From Pseudomonas sp. Tri1 (lineage in GTDB: Bacteria > Pseudomonadota > Gammaproteobacteria > Pseudomonadales > Pseudomonadaceae): a stretch of DNA of 64,000 bases. Both the position numbers and the translations under genes were made by a program. The stretch lies in assembly GCF_017968885.1 (NCBI RefSeq), contig NZ_CP072913.1, positions 5,434,501 to 5,498,500 of the forward strand. Reading direction: 5' to 3'. This document shows, piece after piece, positions 1 through 8,128 of this stretch. Every line of letters starts with the position of its first letter. Within the stretch, counting starts at the first letter, position 1. The notes beneath the pieces were generated by a model that did not search any database, was not told the DNA's origin, and saw nothing but the letters and a program-made list of their open reading frames with translations.

Positions 1-400
1 TGACGGCAAATTCATCCTCGGCTTCGGGCACCACCGGCACGAAACGCACCCGGAAGTAACGCTCTTTGTCGCGGTTGCCCATGAACAGCAACCGGGTGCC
101 CTGCATACCGTTGGCCGGCACGATCAGCCGGGCCGGGCTGGCCATCAGGCCATCCTTGGCCGTGGCGCTGGCCTGGTCCTGCAGGGGCACTTCCTGATAG
201 CTGCCATCCTCGTTGTAGATAATCTCGAGGATGTTGACCTTGACGAATGCCGTGGAGGTTCCCCCGTTGAACACCCGCTTCATGTAGGTACTTTTGTCAC
301 CATCGAGGTAGTCGTAGACCACCCCGACACCAATCTGCGGCCCGGCCTGGGCCACGCCGCAAAACAGATACAACCCAACCCATGCCAATAAATGTTTCAT
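1..400 (-). CDS. Periplasmic fimbrial chaperone (CS1/CFA type), 3' part outside window
   Basis: The first 133 codons of a minus-strand gene are visible, and the rest lies left of the window. The protein starts MKHLLAWVGLYLFCGVAQA, a signal peptide of about 19 residues. It is followed by a beta-rich segment containing the pilus-chaperone-like phrase SPARLIVPANGMQGTRLLF and a conserved RYFRVRFVPV strand. In this family the chaperone completes pilin folds in the periplasm and hands the subunits to the usher. It is the last visible gene of the fimbrial operon, 60 bp downstream of the first tip-subunit gene, whereas classical CS1-type operons put the chaperone first. The assignment rests on sequence character plus the usher and pilin neighbours. 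The catalytic Arg/Lys pair cannot be judged from half a protein. Confidence 0.75.
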   Translation of the reverse strand, partial: MKHLLAWVGLYLFCGVAQAGPQIGVGVVYDYLDGDKSTYMKRVFNGGTSTAFVKVNILEIIYNEDGSYQEVPLQDQASATAKDGLMASPARLIVPANGMQGTRLLFMGNRDKERYFRVRFVPVVPEAEDEFAV

Positions 401-460
401 CACTTTTTCAACCTCATGCATTAAACACAACTCACCAAATATGGCTGCCGGCTGGCCCAC

Positions 461-1708
461 TTAAACTTCCGAATCCCAGATCACCGTGACATTGCCGCTG
501 TAGGATTTGCCGCCACTGTCCAGCATTTCCTCGACGCCACTGCGAGCCACCTCAAAGTGCAGGGTGCCCGCCTGACGATTGATGTAAAAACCCGGCTGAA
601 ACAGCTCGGTACCACTGCCGTCACGCAGTAGCGGGCGACGGTTGACCGGTTGCCCGGCGGCATCGGTCAAGCCATCGGGCAAGCTGACGCTGATATCCAC
701 CGGTACGGCATGGCCGGAGCCAGCTTGCGACACAGCGCAGGTATTGCCGTTGGGGTACTGGCACTCAAGCTGCATCTTGAAACGCGAGGACGTGGAAAGA
801 TGGAAGCGCTGGTCCCGAAGCAACCGCGTCGGCTTGCGCCCGCTGTTCAACCACGCTTGCCAGCCCTCCTGAGGCACCAGTTCCACCCGGTTCCCGCCCG
901 GAGGCACTTCCACCTTGAGGGCATGATCGACCAGAAGGTTGAAATTGAGCGTGAGCGCCGAATCATCCGGAACCATGACATCGCCCAGGTCTACATCCTG
1001 GCCCGGCCCGATGCTGTAGGTCAGCATCCCTGTGTAACGGCCGGCCGACATCTTCAGCGGGTTGGGGGTGCGCAGCTCGTAGGCAAAATCCATGTTGTAG
1101 TAACTCATCCTGGGGATCGGGTAATGGGCTGTTTTGGCACACACTCCTTCCGAAGGCGTCTTCCAGAAAAAGTCGTAGGTCACATCGGAGTAAAAGCCCA
1201 GGCCACTGTATCGACAGGGCGAGGGAGCCTCGTCCCAGGCAGCCCCGCCCCATAACATTCGATGAGCGACAGCGGCGTTAGGCTCGCCACCGACCAGGTT
1301 GCCCACGCCGTCAGGGAGTCGTTGTTGCGCACCGACACCCGACCAGCGCACTTCAACGATTTCGGTTTCGCCCGTTTCGGAGTGGGTGACCTGGATCGGG
1401 CGCCAATTGGCCGGCACCTTGAACATCGCACCTTGTCGGGGATCGCCATGATTGGCCTGGATAGGCTGGGTCGAATTAACGGCTATGGGCAACATGATGC
1501 TGAACATCCCCGAGGCCCTGCATTGCTCCGGATATCGCTGGCAATAACCAGTGGCCGGCGTGGTATTGAGAAATATATTCTCCCGGGGGTTCGAGGGGTT
1601 CGGCCTGAATACCGCGCTGATATCCCGAGTCAGGGCCTGGGCCACGGGCATGCAGGCAAACAACGTTGTTGAAACCACACAGATACCAACTGTCGGTGTT
1701 CCTTTCAT
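461..1708 (-). CDS. CS1-type fimbrial tip/minor subunit, paralogue 1 (CblD/CooD-like)
   Basis: A 415-residue secreted protein with a signal peptide of about 25 residues ending VAQA before LTRDISAVFRP. It is one of three tandem paralogues, all with the same plan: an N-terminal block with DISAVFRP and a conserved Cys pair, a variable centre (about residues 140-215) with FFWKTP.EGVCAK, and a conserved C-terminal pilin-like domain (SSRFKM.LECQY, NTCA, GSGTELFQP) ending GNVTVIWDSEV. Length and layout match the CblD/CooD tip adhesins of alpha-fimbriae, which initiate assembly and bind receptors. The start ATG follows GAGG. Its leader resembles that of paralogue 3. The binding target cannot be read from the sequence. 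Confidence 0.8.
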   Translation of the reverse strand: MKGTPTVGICVVSTTLFACMPVAQALTRDISAVFRPNPSNPRENIFLNTTPATGYCQRYPEQCRASGMFSIMLPIAVNSTQPIQANHGDPRQGAMFKVPANWRPIQVTHSETGETEIVEVRWSGVGAQQRLPDGVGNLVGGEPNAAVAHRMLWGGAAWDEAPSPCRYSGLGFYSDVTYDFFWKTPSEGVCAKTAHYPIPRMSYYNMDFAYELRTPNPLKMSAGRYTGMLTYSIGPGQDVDLGDVMVPDDSALTLNFNLLVDHALKVEVPPGGNRVELVPQEGWQAWLNSGRKPTRLLRDQRFHLSTSSRFKMQLECQYPNGNTCAVSQAGSGHAVPVDISVSLPDGLTDAAGQPVNRRPLLRDGSGTELFQPGFYINRQAGTLHFEVARSGVEEMLDSGGKSYSGNVTVIWDSEV

Positions 1709-1747
1709 GGGTACAACCTCGTATTCAAATCCGTTGAATAGATCGTT

Positions 1748-3025
1748 TTAGACTTCCGAGTCCCAGATCACCGTGACATTGCCGCTGTACGCCTTGGCGC
1801 CACTGTCGAGCATGTCTTCGACGTGGTTGCGGGCAACTTCAAAGTGCAGGGTTCCGGATCGGCGATCGACATAAAAACCCGGCTGGAACAGTTCGGTACC
1901 ACTGCCGTCGCGCAGTAACCGGCGACGGTTGACCGGTTGCCCGGCGGCGTCGGTCAAGCCATCGGGCAGGCTGACGCCGACATCCACCGGCACGGCATGA
2001 CCGGTGGCGGTTTCGGAAATCGCGCAGGTATTGCCGCTGACGTATTGGCATTCGAGCGCCATCTTGAAACGCGAGGACGCCGAGATATGGAAGCGTTGGT
2101 CGCGGAACAGCCGGGTCGGTTTGCGCCCGCTGTTGAGCCAGGATTGCCAGCCTTCCTGGGGCTCCAGGTCGACCCGGTTGCCGCCGGGGGGTACTTCGAT
2201 CTTGAGGGTGTGTTCGACGTCAAGTTTGAAGTTGAGTGTAAGCGTCGAATCGTTCGGGATCATGACATCGCCCATGTCCACGTCCTGCCCCGGCCCGATG
2301 CTATAGGTCAGCGACCCAGTGTATTGCCCGGACGACATCTTCAAGGGGTTAGGAGTGCGTAGTTCGTAAGCGAAGTCCAGATAGTTGTAGTCCATACCTC
2401 CGAGAGGGATCTCGTAATTGGCCTTCTTCGCACATACGCCCTCCGTTGGCGTCTTCCAGAAAAAGGCATAACTTCTGATGCCATAGATTCCAACCCCGCT
2501 GTATCGACATGGCGAGGGCGCATATACCCAATCAAGGCCGGTCCATAATATCTGGTGGGCTCTTAAACTACTTACGCCACCACCAACCAACTGGACCACA
2601 TCCCTATCGGGAAACCATTGTCTCGCCCCAAGGCCGGACCAGCGCACTTCAACGACTTCTATTTCACCCGTACCCGTATGGGTAACTTGTATCGGGCGCC
2701 AATTGGCAGGCACCTTGAACATGGCACCTTGCCGTGGATCCTCATGACCGGCCTGGATAGCGCTGATCGAATTGGCAGAGAGAGGCAATCGAATGCTGAA
2801 CATTCCCGTCGCCCTGCAATCCGACGGCCTATCTGCGCAATAACCACTGACAGGCGTGGTATTGCGAAAGGTATTCTCGTTGGGCTTGGAAGGATCCGGC
2901 CTGAAGACTGCACTGATGTCCTGGCTCAAGGCATAGGCCGTCGGCATGCCCGCAAACAACAAGGCAAATACCGTGGCTACTCGATATAGAGAAACACCTC
3001 GCTTGAGGATGTTTGAACGACTCAT
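1748..3025 (-). CDS. CS1-type fimbrial tip/minor subunit, paralogue 2 (CblD/CooD-like)
   Basis: A 425-residue paralogue of the genes on both sides. I start it at the ATG giving MSRSNILKRG, because GGAG lies just upstream of it. A GTG two codons earlier is possible but overlaps that ribosome site. The signal peptide ends about residue 32 (PTAYA before LSQDISAVFRP). The C-terminal ~180 residues are almost identical to paralogue 3. The central patch differs (LDWVYAPSPCRYSGVGIYG against STWVTPPSPCQFGGNSPM in paralogue 3). This suggests alternative tip adhesins sharing one assembly interface. The gene is 39 bp upstream of paralogue 1. Confidence 0.8.
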   Translation of the reverse strand: MSRSNILKRGVSLYRVATVFALLFAGMPTAYALSQDISAVFRPDPSKPNENTFRNTTPVSGYCADRPSDCRATGMFSIRLPLSANSISAIQAGHEDPRQGAMFKVPANWRPIQVTHTGTGEIEVVEVRWSGLGARQWFPDRDVVQLVGGGVSSLRAHQILWTGLDWVYAPSPCRYSGVGIYGIRSYAFFWKTPTEGVCAKKANYEIPLGGMDYNYLDFAYELRTPNPLKMSSGQYTGSLTYSIGPGQDVDMGDVMIPNDSTLTLNFKLDVEHTLKIEVPPGGNRVDLEPQEGWQSWLNSGRKPTRLFRDQRFHISASSRFKMALECQYVSGNTCAISETATGHAVPVDVGVSLPDGLTDAAGQPVNRRRLLRDGSGTELFQPGFYVDRRSGTLHFEVARNHVEDMLDSGAKAYSGNVTVIWDSEV

Positions 3026-3064
3026 GTTCACTCCAATAAAACTGCGACAGGTAAGCCACCCAAC

Positions 3065-3155
3065 TGTGGGAGCGAGCCCGCTCGCGATGACGGCGGCACA
3101 TTCAAAATCGATACAAGCTGACCCACCGCTATCGCGAGCAGGCTCGCTCCCACAG
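3065..3155. repeat. REP doublet between two tip-subunit genes
   Basis: Two inverted copies of the Pseudomonas REP core (GGGAGCGAGCCCGCTCGC and its reverse complement), each flanked by TGTGGG/CCCACA, face each other about 45 bp apart. The pair sits between tip paralogues 2 and 3. It could form a stem-loop in the operon mRNA, or mark the junction of a duplication. Confidence 0.9.
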
Positions 3156-3163
3156 GGGATGGC

Positions 3164-4405
3164 CTATACCTCGGAATCCCAGATCACCGTGACATTGCCG
3201 CTATAAGCCTTGGCGCCACTGTCGAGCATCTCTTCGACCTGGCTGCGCCCTACTTCGAAGTGCAGGGTCCCTGATCGACGATCGACATAAAAACTTGGCT
3301 GGAACAGTTCGGTGCCGCTGCCATCACGCAGTAGCCGACGCTGGTTGACCGGTTGCCCAGCGGCGTCGGTCAAGCCCTCGGGCAGGCTGACGCTGACATC
3401 CACCGGCACGGCGTGGCCGGTGGCGGTTTCGGCGATCGCGCAGGTATTGCCACTGACGTATTGGCATTCGAGCGCCATCTTGAAACGCGAAGAAGCGGAG
3501 ATATGGAAGCGTTGGTCACGGAACAGCCGGGTCGGTTTGCGACCGCTGTTGAGCCAGGACTGCCAACCTTCCTGGGGGACAAGTTCCACGCGGTTACCGC
3601 CGGGAGGAACATCCACCTTGAGCGTATGCTCGACGTCGAGCTTGAAATTGAATGTAATAACCGAATCACTGGGAAGCATGACATCGCCCATGTCGAAGTC
3701 CTGTCTCGGACCAACCCTATAGGTCAGCGCTCCTGTGTACTGGCCGGACGACATGTTCAAAGGATTGGGGGTACGCAGCTCATAGGTGTAATCCAAGTGG
3801 CGGTACATCATGCTGGGAATATGGTAGCGAGCCCTTTTGGCGCATATACCTTCAACCGGGGTTTTCCAGAAAAAACCGTACTTAACGGAGGTCATGGGTG
3901 AGTTTCCCCCGAATTGACATGGCGATGGAGGAGTGACCCATGTTGAGCCCCACAACATGCCATGGGCTTGTCTGTCGCTGACCCCTCCGCCTACCAACTC
4001 GACCGCGGAGCGAGGAAGTTCATACATCGAACCTATGGCGGTCACGCGCATTTGGACAACTTCGGTCTCGCCGGTACTTGCATGGGTTACTTCTGTGGTG
4101 CGCCAGTCGGTGGGCACCTTGAACATCGCACCTTGCCGGACGTCTCCATGGTTCGCCTCGATCGGGCCGGCTGAACTGAAGGTGATGGGCAATCGAATAC
4201 TGAACATCGTCTGCCCGCACTGCCCCGGGTAGGTTGAACAGTAGCCACTGACCGGCGTGGTATTCAGGAATTTATTTTCCTGGGGTTTCGAGGGATCCGG
4301 TCTGAAGACCGCAGTGATATCCCGAGTCAAGGCATTGGCCACCGGTACGCAGGCAAACAACAACACCGAGGCCATACTGCGCACCGCAACCGAAAAGGGT
4401 TTCAT
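3164..4405 (-). CDS. CS1-type fimbrial tip/minor subunit, paralogue 3 (CblD/CooD-like)
   Basis: A 413-residue secreted protein with a signal peptide of about 25 residues ending VANA before LTRDITAVFRP. It is the tip paralogue nearest the usher. It has the same Cys pattern and C-terminal pilin-like domain as its two neighbours, but a distinct middle (about residues 140-210: SVKYGFFWKTPVEGICAKR, MMYRHLDYTYEL). The start ATG is preceded by GAGGTTGTATAA, close to the leader of paralogue 1, as if the ribosome site was copied with the gene. In the family, one such subunit caps the pilus and triggers the usher. Having three is unusual. Confidence 0.8.
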   Translation of the reverse strand: MKPFSVAVRSMASVLLFACVPVANALTRDITAVFRPDPSKPQENKFLNTTPVSGYCSTYPGQCGQTMFSIRLPITFSSAGPIEANHGDVRQGAMFKVPTDWRTTEVTHASTGETEVVQMRVTAIGSMYELPRSAVELVGGGVSDRQAHGMLWGSTWVTPPSPCQFGGNSPMTSVKYGFFWKTPVEGICAKRARYHIPSMMYRHLDYTYELRTPNPLNMSSGQYTGALTYRVGPRQDFDMGDVMLPSDSVITFNFKLDVEHTLKVDVPPGGNRVELVPQEGWQSWLNSGRKPTRLFRDQRFHISASSRFKMALECQYVSGNTCAIAETATGHAVPVDVSVSLPEGLTDAAGQPVNQRRLLRDGSGTELFQPSFYVDRRSGTLHFEVGRSQVEEMLDSGAKAYSGNVTVIWDSEV

Positions 4406-4462
4406 TTATACAACCTCATACATCAAGACAAATCACGGCAAATAGGCGGTGAGAGACTCACC

Positions 4463-4551
4463 TGTTGGAGCAAGGCTTGCCCGCGATGCAGGCGCCCCGG
4501 TCTTCAACTGAATCGCTTTATCGTTCATCGCGAGCAAGCTTTGCTCCCACA
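4463..4551. repeat. REP doublet (variant arms) between usher and tip genes
   Basis: Two inverted REP-like palindromes, GGAGCAAGGCTTGCCCGCGAT and ATCGCGAGCAAGCTTTGCTCC, lie about 40 bp apart just downstream of the usher stop. The arms are less perfect than in the other doublets of this window. Confidence 0.75.
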
Positions 4552-4554
4552 GCT

Positions 4555-7089
4555 TCATGAGCGCTGTTTCGCACTGTCGGCGCCGGCCACCGTCGTATCG
4601 GCCAGGGTGTCCGGGGTGCAGCGCAAGTCGCCGATCATCAACACATCGCCTTCGCGCTCGGCGTTGTCCGGGTCAAGGCGGAACCGGCAAAACAATTCGC
4701 TGCCGTAGCGCACTTCCAGGGTGGGCGAGCTGGCATTCATTTCCATGGAGAAGAATCCGTCCGCCTCGCTGACTCCACGACTGGCGTGGTTGATCACGTG
4801 ATGGCCCCGCAGCGGCTCGCCCTGTTCGTCCACCAGACGCCCGAGCACGGTCACGGTTTTCATCACCTGGATCTTGCGGTAGTCCACGCCACCTTTATTC
4901 AGGTGATAACGGGTACGTGAGGGCTCGATATTCGCCGCCGGCGGATGCACACCGTCGAAGTCGAAGGTCACCATGCTGTTCTTGTAAGCGGTGATGGGGA
5001 TGAAGTTGCGGCCCGGGCGCAATGTCGTGCTGCCACCGGTCAAGTCGTCGGCACGCAAGGCGACATCGTCCAGGTCGGTTTCCACGTCGACGATCATCCC
5101 CGCGCCGCGCCCTTGGGGCACCCCGGTGAAGGCGGTTTTCTGGCCGCCCACGGCTACGGTGCTGCTCAGGTTCAAGCCGCCGGTAAGGTTGTCGTTATAG
5201 GACGAGCGCTGGACGAAGCCGTCGCCGTACAGCGAGTCAGTCATGAAACTGGCGATGCCGGACAGACCCACGCCATAGGTGTCGGCCAACGCCGTGGCGG
5301 AGACACTTTGCAATACGTGGTCCTGCAGGTCCCGGCGATAGGTTACCGAGGCATTGTTGTCCCGATCCCCGTCCCGTGATGTGCGGGTGCCAATGCTGCC
5401 CGACCAGTACTCGCCCGGCCCGCCCAACGCGACACTGACGCTCAGGTCGATGCCACGATTACGCCGCTCGGCGGTACTCGACGTACCAGGGCGGTCAAAC
5501 ACCGACACCCGCCAGTTGGCATCGCTGCCACGCAACTTGCCGCGTTGGGTCCAGCCCAGATCCAGGCCGGTGCCCTGGACGTTGCCTTCGCTGTAGGCCA
5601 ATCGTCCATTGATGGAGGTCTTGTTGCTCAAGCGATGGTTGACCGACAGCGAGGAGTTGCTGGTCTGGCCGACGAACACGTTGCGTTGGCGGATGCGGGT
5701 GCCGTCCGCCAGGGTTTCATAGGTGTTGCGGGTGTCCAGCCAGCTGCGGTTGTGGCTCGCCACGACGCTGCCCTGGCCATAGCTGTACAGGCCTTGCACG
5801 TCCATGCCGGTGCCGTACTGCTGGGTCTGATAGACGTTGGCGTACAGGCTGGTGTTGCTGCCTAGCGTCCAGTCCACCGAGGTGCCCACTTGCAGTTTGT
5901 CCTGCACCTGGCGCGTGGAGGCGCCGAGGATCACCCGGGGATGCAGCAGGTAATTGAGGCCCACGCCTGCCGTGGTGAAACCCGAGGGCTGGTCTTCCCA
6001 GTTGCTCCAGAGCCTGGTTTCGCGCCCGGCGAACAGGTTGTAGCGCCAGCGATCCTCGGAATTACTCCAATTATTGGGCTTGTAGACCAGCTCCTGGCTG
6101 GTGGCGGTTGTTTGCCCGTCCTCGACCAGGCGCACTTCCACTTCATAGATGCCGCCAGGCAAGGGCCGGGTGTCCAGGCTCTGCAAGCCGGCGCTGACCG
6201 CCTGGGTATTGATCAACAGACCGTTGCGATAGATCTCCACCGAAGCCTGACGGCTGGCGGTGACATAAATGGGGTAGACGCTGGGCTTGGGGTTTTCGAC
6301 CACCAGGCTGTCGGAGCTGCCGTACATCACGCCGAGTGCGGTGTCCGGGTTGGCACCGAACGAACGGATCTGACGGTTCAAGCCATCGGAACTGGGAGTG
6401 AAATAACCCAGGCGGAAAAAACTCCCTTCCATCTCCCGTTGGGTGTAAAGCTCATGGACGGCGTGGTACAGCTTGTCGTCCGGGCCGCCAAGGCGCGAAA
6501 GCTGAAGGTCCAGTGACTGGCTCCAGTTGCCCAGGCTGGAACTGGCGTTGAGGCCATAACGCCCGCCCGTGTCCTGCTCCTGGCCGCCATTGATATTCAG
6601 TTGGTTGTTGAAGATCAGGCCGAGGCTGCCGCCTTCCGGCTGATCGTGGTAACGCTTGATTTCGTTGGCTCGTTCCACGTCCCTGGTCAGGATCGACACC
6701 AATGAGTTTTCCAGGCTGTAGTGCACAGCCAACAGCCCGGCCGGGCATTTGCCTTCACAGGCGCCCAGCTTTTGTCCTTGCTTGAGATGCTGTTCCCATT
6801 GCTCGCGCTCGACAGCTTTTATCGGGCTGTCCTGGGTGTCGTTGAATTCGAGCAGGGTAATACGATCATCCCGGGTCAAGACCACCATGGCTTCACCGAG
6901 ATACTGTTGATTGAGTTCGACACGAACCGCCAGAGGCACATCGAAAAAGTGCGATTCAAACTCGGCCGGCAGCCCCTTGGCCTGGGCTAGCAGACTTCTG
7001 GGAGTGGTACCGGGGGCAGTCGGCGCAGCCAATGCACTCGCGCACAAAAATAGCGCGAGGGCACCCGCGATGGGTGTCATCGGAAACAT
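4555..7089 (-). CDS. CS1-type outer-membrane fimbrial usher (TcfC/CooC-like)
   Basis: An 844-residue outer-membrane usher that translocates and polymerises fimbrial subunits. The ATG at 7089 gives a signal peptide MFPMTPIAGALALFLCASALA; a TTG one codon upstream is less likely. After a periplasmic N-terminal region come many aromatic-rich beta strands typical of a barrel (RYGLNASSSLGNWSQSLDL, SIGTRTSRDGDRDNNASVTY). An E-set-like plug segment is also visible (VYPIYVTASRQASVEIYRNG). The C-terminal carboxypeptidase-like domain includes TVLGRLVDEQGEPLRGHHV. The features fit the alternate (TcfC/CooC) usher clade rather than FimD. The gene lies between the major pilin gene upstream and the tip-subunit genes downstream. 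Confidence 0.88.
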   Translation of the reverse strand: MFPMTPIAGALALFLCASALAAPTAPGTTPRSLLAQAKGLPAEFESHFFDVPLAVRVELNQQYLGEAMVVLTRDDRITLLEFNDTQDSPIKAVEREQWEQHLKQGQKLGACEGKCPAGLLAVHYSLENSLVSILTRDVERANEIKRYHDQPEGGSLGLIFNNQLNINGGQEQDTGGRYGLNASSSLGNWSQSLDLQLSRLGGPDDKLYHAVHELYTQREMEGSFFRLGYFTPSSDGLNRQIRSFGANPDTALGVMYGSSDSLVVENPKPSVYPIYVTASRQASVEIYRNGLLINTQAVSAGLQSLDTRPLPGGIYEVEVRLVEDGQTTATSQELVYKPNNWSNSEDRWRYNLFAGRETRLWSNWEDQPSGFTTAGVGLNYLLHPRVILGASTRQVQDKLQVGTSVDWTLGSNTSLYANVYQTQQYGTGMDVQGLYSYGQGSVVASHNRSWLDTRNTYETLADGTRIRQRNVFVGQTSNSSLSVNHRLSNKTSINGRLAYSEGNVQGTGLDLGWTQRGKLRGSDANWRVSVFDRPGTSSTAERRNRGIDLSVSVALGGPGEYWSGSIGTRTSRDGDRDNNASVTYRRDLQDHVLQSVSATALADTYGVGLSGIASFMTDSLYGDGFVQRSSYNDNLTGGLNLSSTVAVGGQKTAFTGVPQGRGAGMIVDVETDLDDVALRADDLTGGSTTLRPGRNFIPITAYKNSMVTFDFDGVHPPAANIEPSRTRYHLNKGGVDYRKIQVMKTVTVLGRLVDEQGEPLRGHHVINHASRGVSEADGFFSMEMNASSPTLEVRYGSELFCRFRLDPDNAEREGDVLMIGDLRCTPDTLADTTVAGADSAKQRS

Positions 7090-7135
7090 CAACGGATTCT
7101 CATAATCAGCGAACGATCAGGGCGTTTCAGGTGCG

Positions 7136-7165
7136 GGCCGCCCGGCAGGGGAGCGCCGGACGGCC
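7136..7165 (-). promoter_or_regulatory. Intercistronic GC hairpin between pilin and usher
   Basis: An 11-bp inverted repeat (GGCCGCCCGGC facing GCCGGACGGCC, one mismatch) lies between the pilin stop and the usher start, without a T run. In pilus operons such a hairpin commonly stabilises pilin mRNA and lowers usher expression. That role is inferred here. Confidence 0.6.
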
Positions 7166-7215
7166 TGCGGCAATGCCCGTGGAATGAGGTGAAACTCACC
7201 GGGCATCGAACAGCA

Positions 7216-7701
7216 TCACGGACGAGGCACGGCGTCGAAGATCACGGTCATGTCGGCGGTGTACAGGCCGTTCTGGGTATCCAGAGGCTTGGCTGCGACG
7301 ATGGTCATGTCAGCCTGGGTACCTGGAGTGGACGTTGCGTCATCCACCACTTCTTGAGAGGTGGCGGTCAGGGTGACACCGTTGAACTTGGTGGTCAGGG
7401 CGATGGCATCACTGCCGTTGTACAGCGATGCCGGGCCACCTTCGATGTAGGCATGAACCGAACCGTTGGTGTTCTTCACGTCGAAGGTCTGGCGCAGCGA
7501 AGTCAAGGTGCCGCTGACAGTGTTGTAGCTCATGACCTCGTCTTTACCGAAGTTCGGGTCACGTGGCTGCACGTGGAACTGCAGGGTCGGGATGTTCGCG
7601 GTGATGTGGATGGAGGAACGTGCATCATCGAGCGCGAAGACCAACGAGGAACTCAAGGCAGCGGCGGTCAGGGAAGCAGCGGTTACGAATTGTTTGAGCA
7701 T
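7216..7701 (-). CDS. CS1-type fimbrial major subunit (CblA/CooA-like pilin)
   Basis: A 161-residue secreted pilin. The start ATG at 7701 follows AGGTG by a suitable distance; a much longer reading frame upstream has no ribosome site and no signal-peptide character. The signal peptide is MLKQFVTAASLTAAALSSSLVFA. The mature part begins LDDARSSIHITANIPTLQFHV, and the C-terminus ends on a YTADMTVIFDA strand typical of CS1 pilins. Residues are small and polar with no cysteines, as in CfaB/CblA. It should form the fimbrial shaft, assembled by the usher and chaperone downstream. It is the first gene of the operon. Confidence 0.85.
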   Translation of the reverse strand: MLKQFVTAASLTAAALSSSLVFALDDARSSIHITANIPTLQFHVQPRDPNFGKDEVMSYNTVSGTLTSLRQTFDVKNTNGSVHAYIEGGPASLYNGSDAIALTTKFNGVTLTATSQEVVDDATSTPGTQADMTIVAAKPLDTQNGLYTADMTVIFDAVPRP

Positions 7702-8128
7702 GTTGTTAACACCTGTTCTTGGCATAAAGAGAGGGTTGAAGTTGCAGCCCAACAACCGCTTGGCCTGCCCCTTCAACGCCGGGGCATGATCGGCTCTCTT
7801 TAATAAAAAATAAGCAGGCACTTTCCCACAAGCATGTAGTACATCCGGCATATAAAACAGAGAAAAAGACACTAAGTTTGATAAAAAAGAAGTTTGGATG
7901 TCAGAAACAACCCACATAACCAGGCCACACGGGACTTAATCATTACAAATCTATGCAACCCCTATTCCCGGCGACCCCGGACATAGAGCATTCGTGTAAG
8001 GTTTTTTTGCAAACCTGAAGTAAGCCCCGGTAAATAAAAATACATCTTAGTTCCAGAATATATCGAAGATACATCTTTGGATAAAGATATATCTCACTTC
8101 TATCTTATGCAGAATGGAGAACAGGCAT
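7702..8128. other. AT-rich divergent intergenic region
   Basis: This 427-bp gap separates the fimbrial operon (leftward) from the padR operon (rightward). It is clearly more AT-rich than its surroundings, especially 7800-7920 and 8020-8100, and must hold both promoters. A short inverted repeat AGGTTT...AAACCT lies at 7999-8016, and the 28-bp putative PadR operator at 8067-8094. I see no gene in it. Confidence 0.7.
8067..8094. promoter_or_regulatory. Putative PadR operator: 28-bp inverted repeat
   Basis: Arms AGATACATCTTT and AAAGATATATCT pair with a single mismatch around a GGAT centre. The repeat ends 34 bp before the padR ATG. Each arm is itself nearly palindromic (AGATATATCT), and related TACATCT and ATATATC words occur just upstream. 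PadR regulators usually bind such AT-rich dyads near their own promoter, so autoregulation is inferred. Confidence 0.65.
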
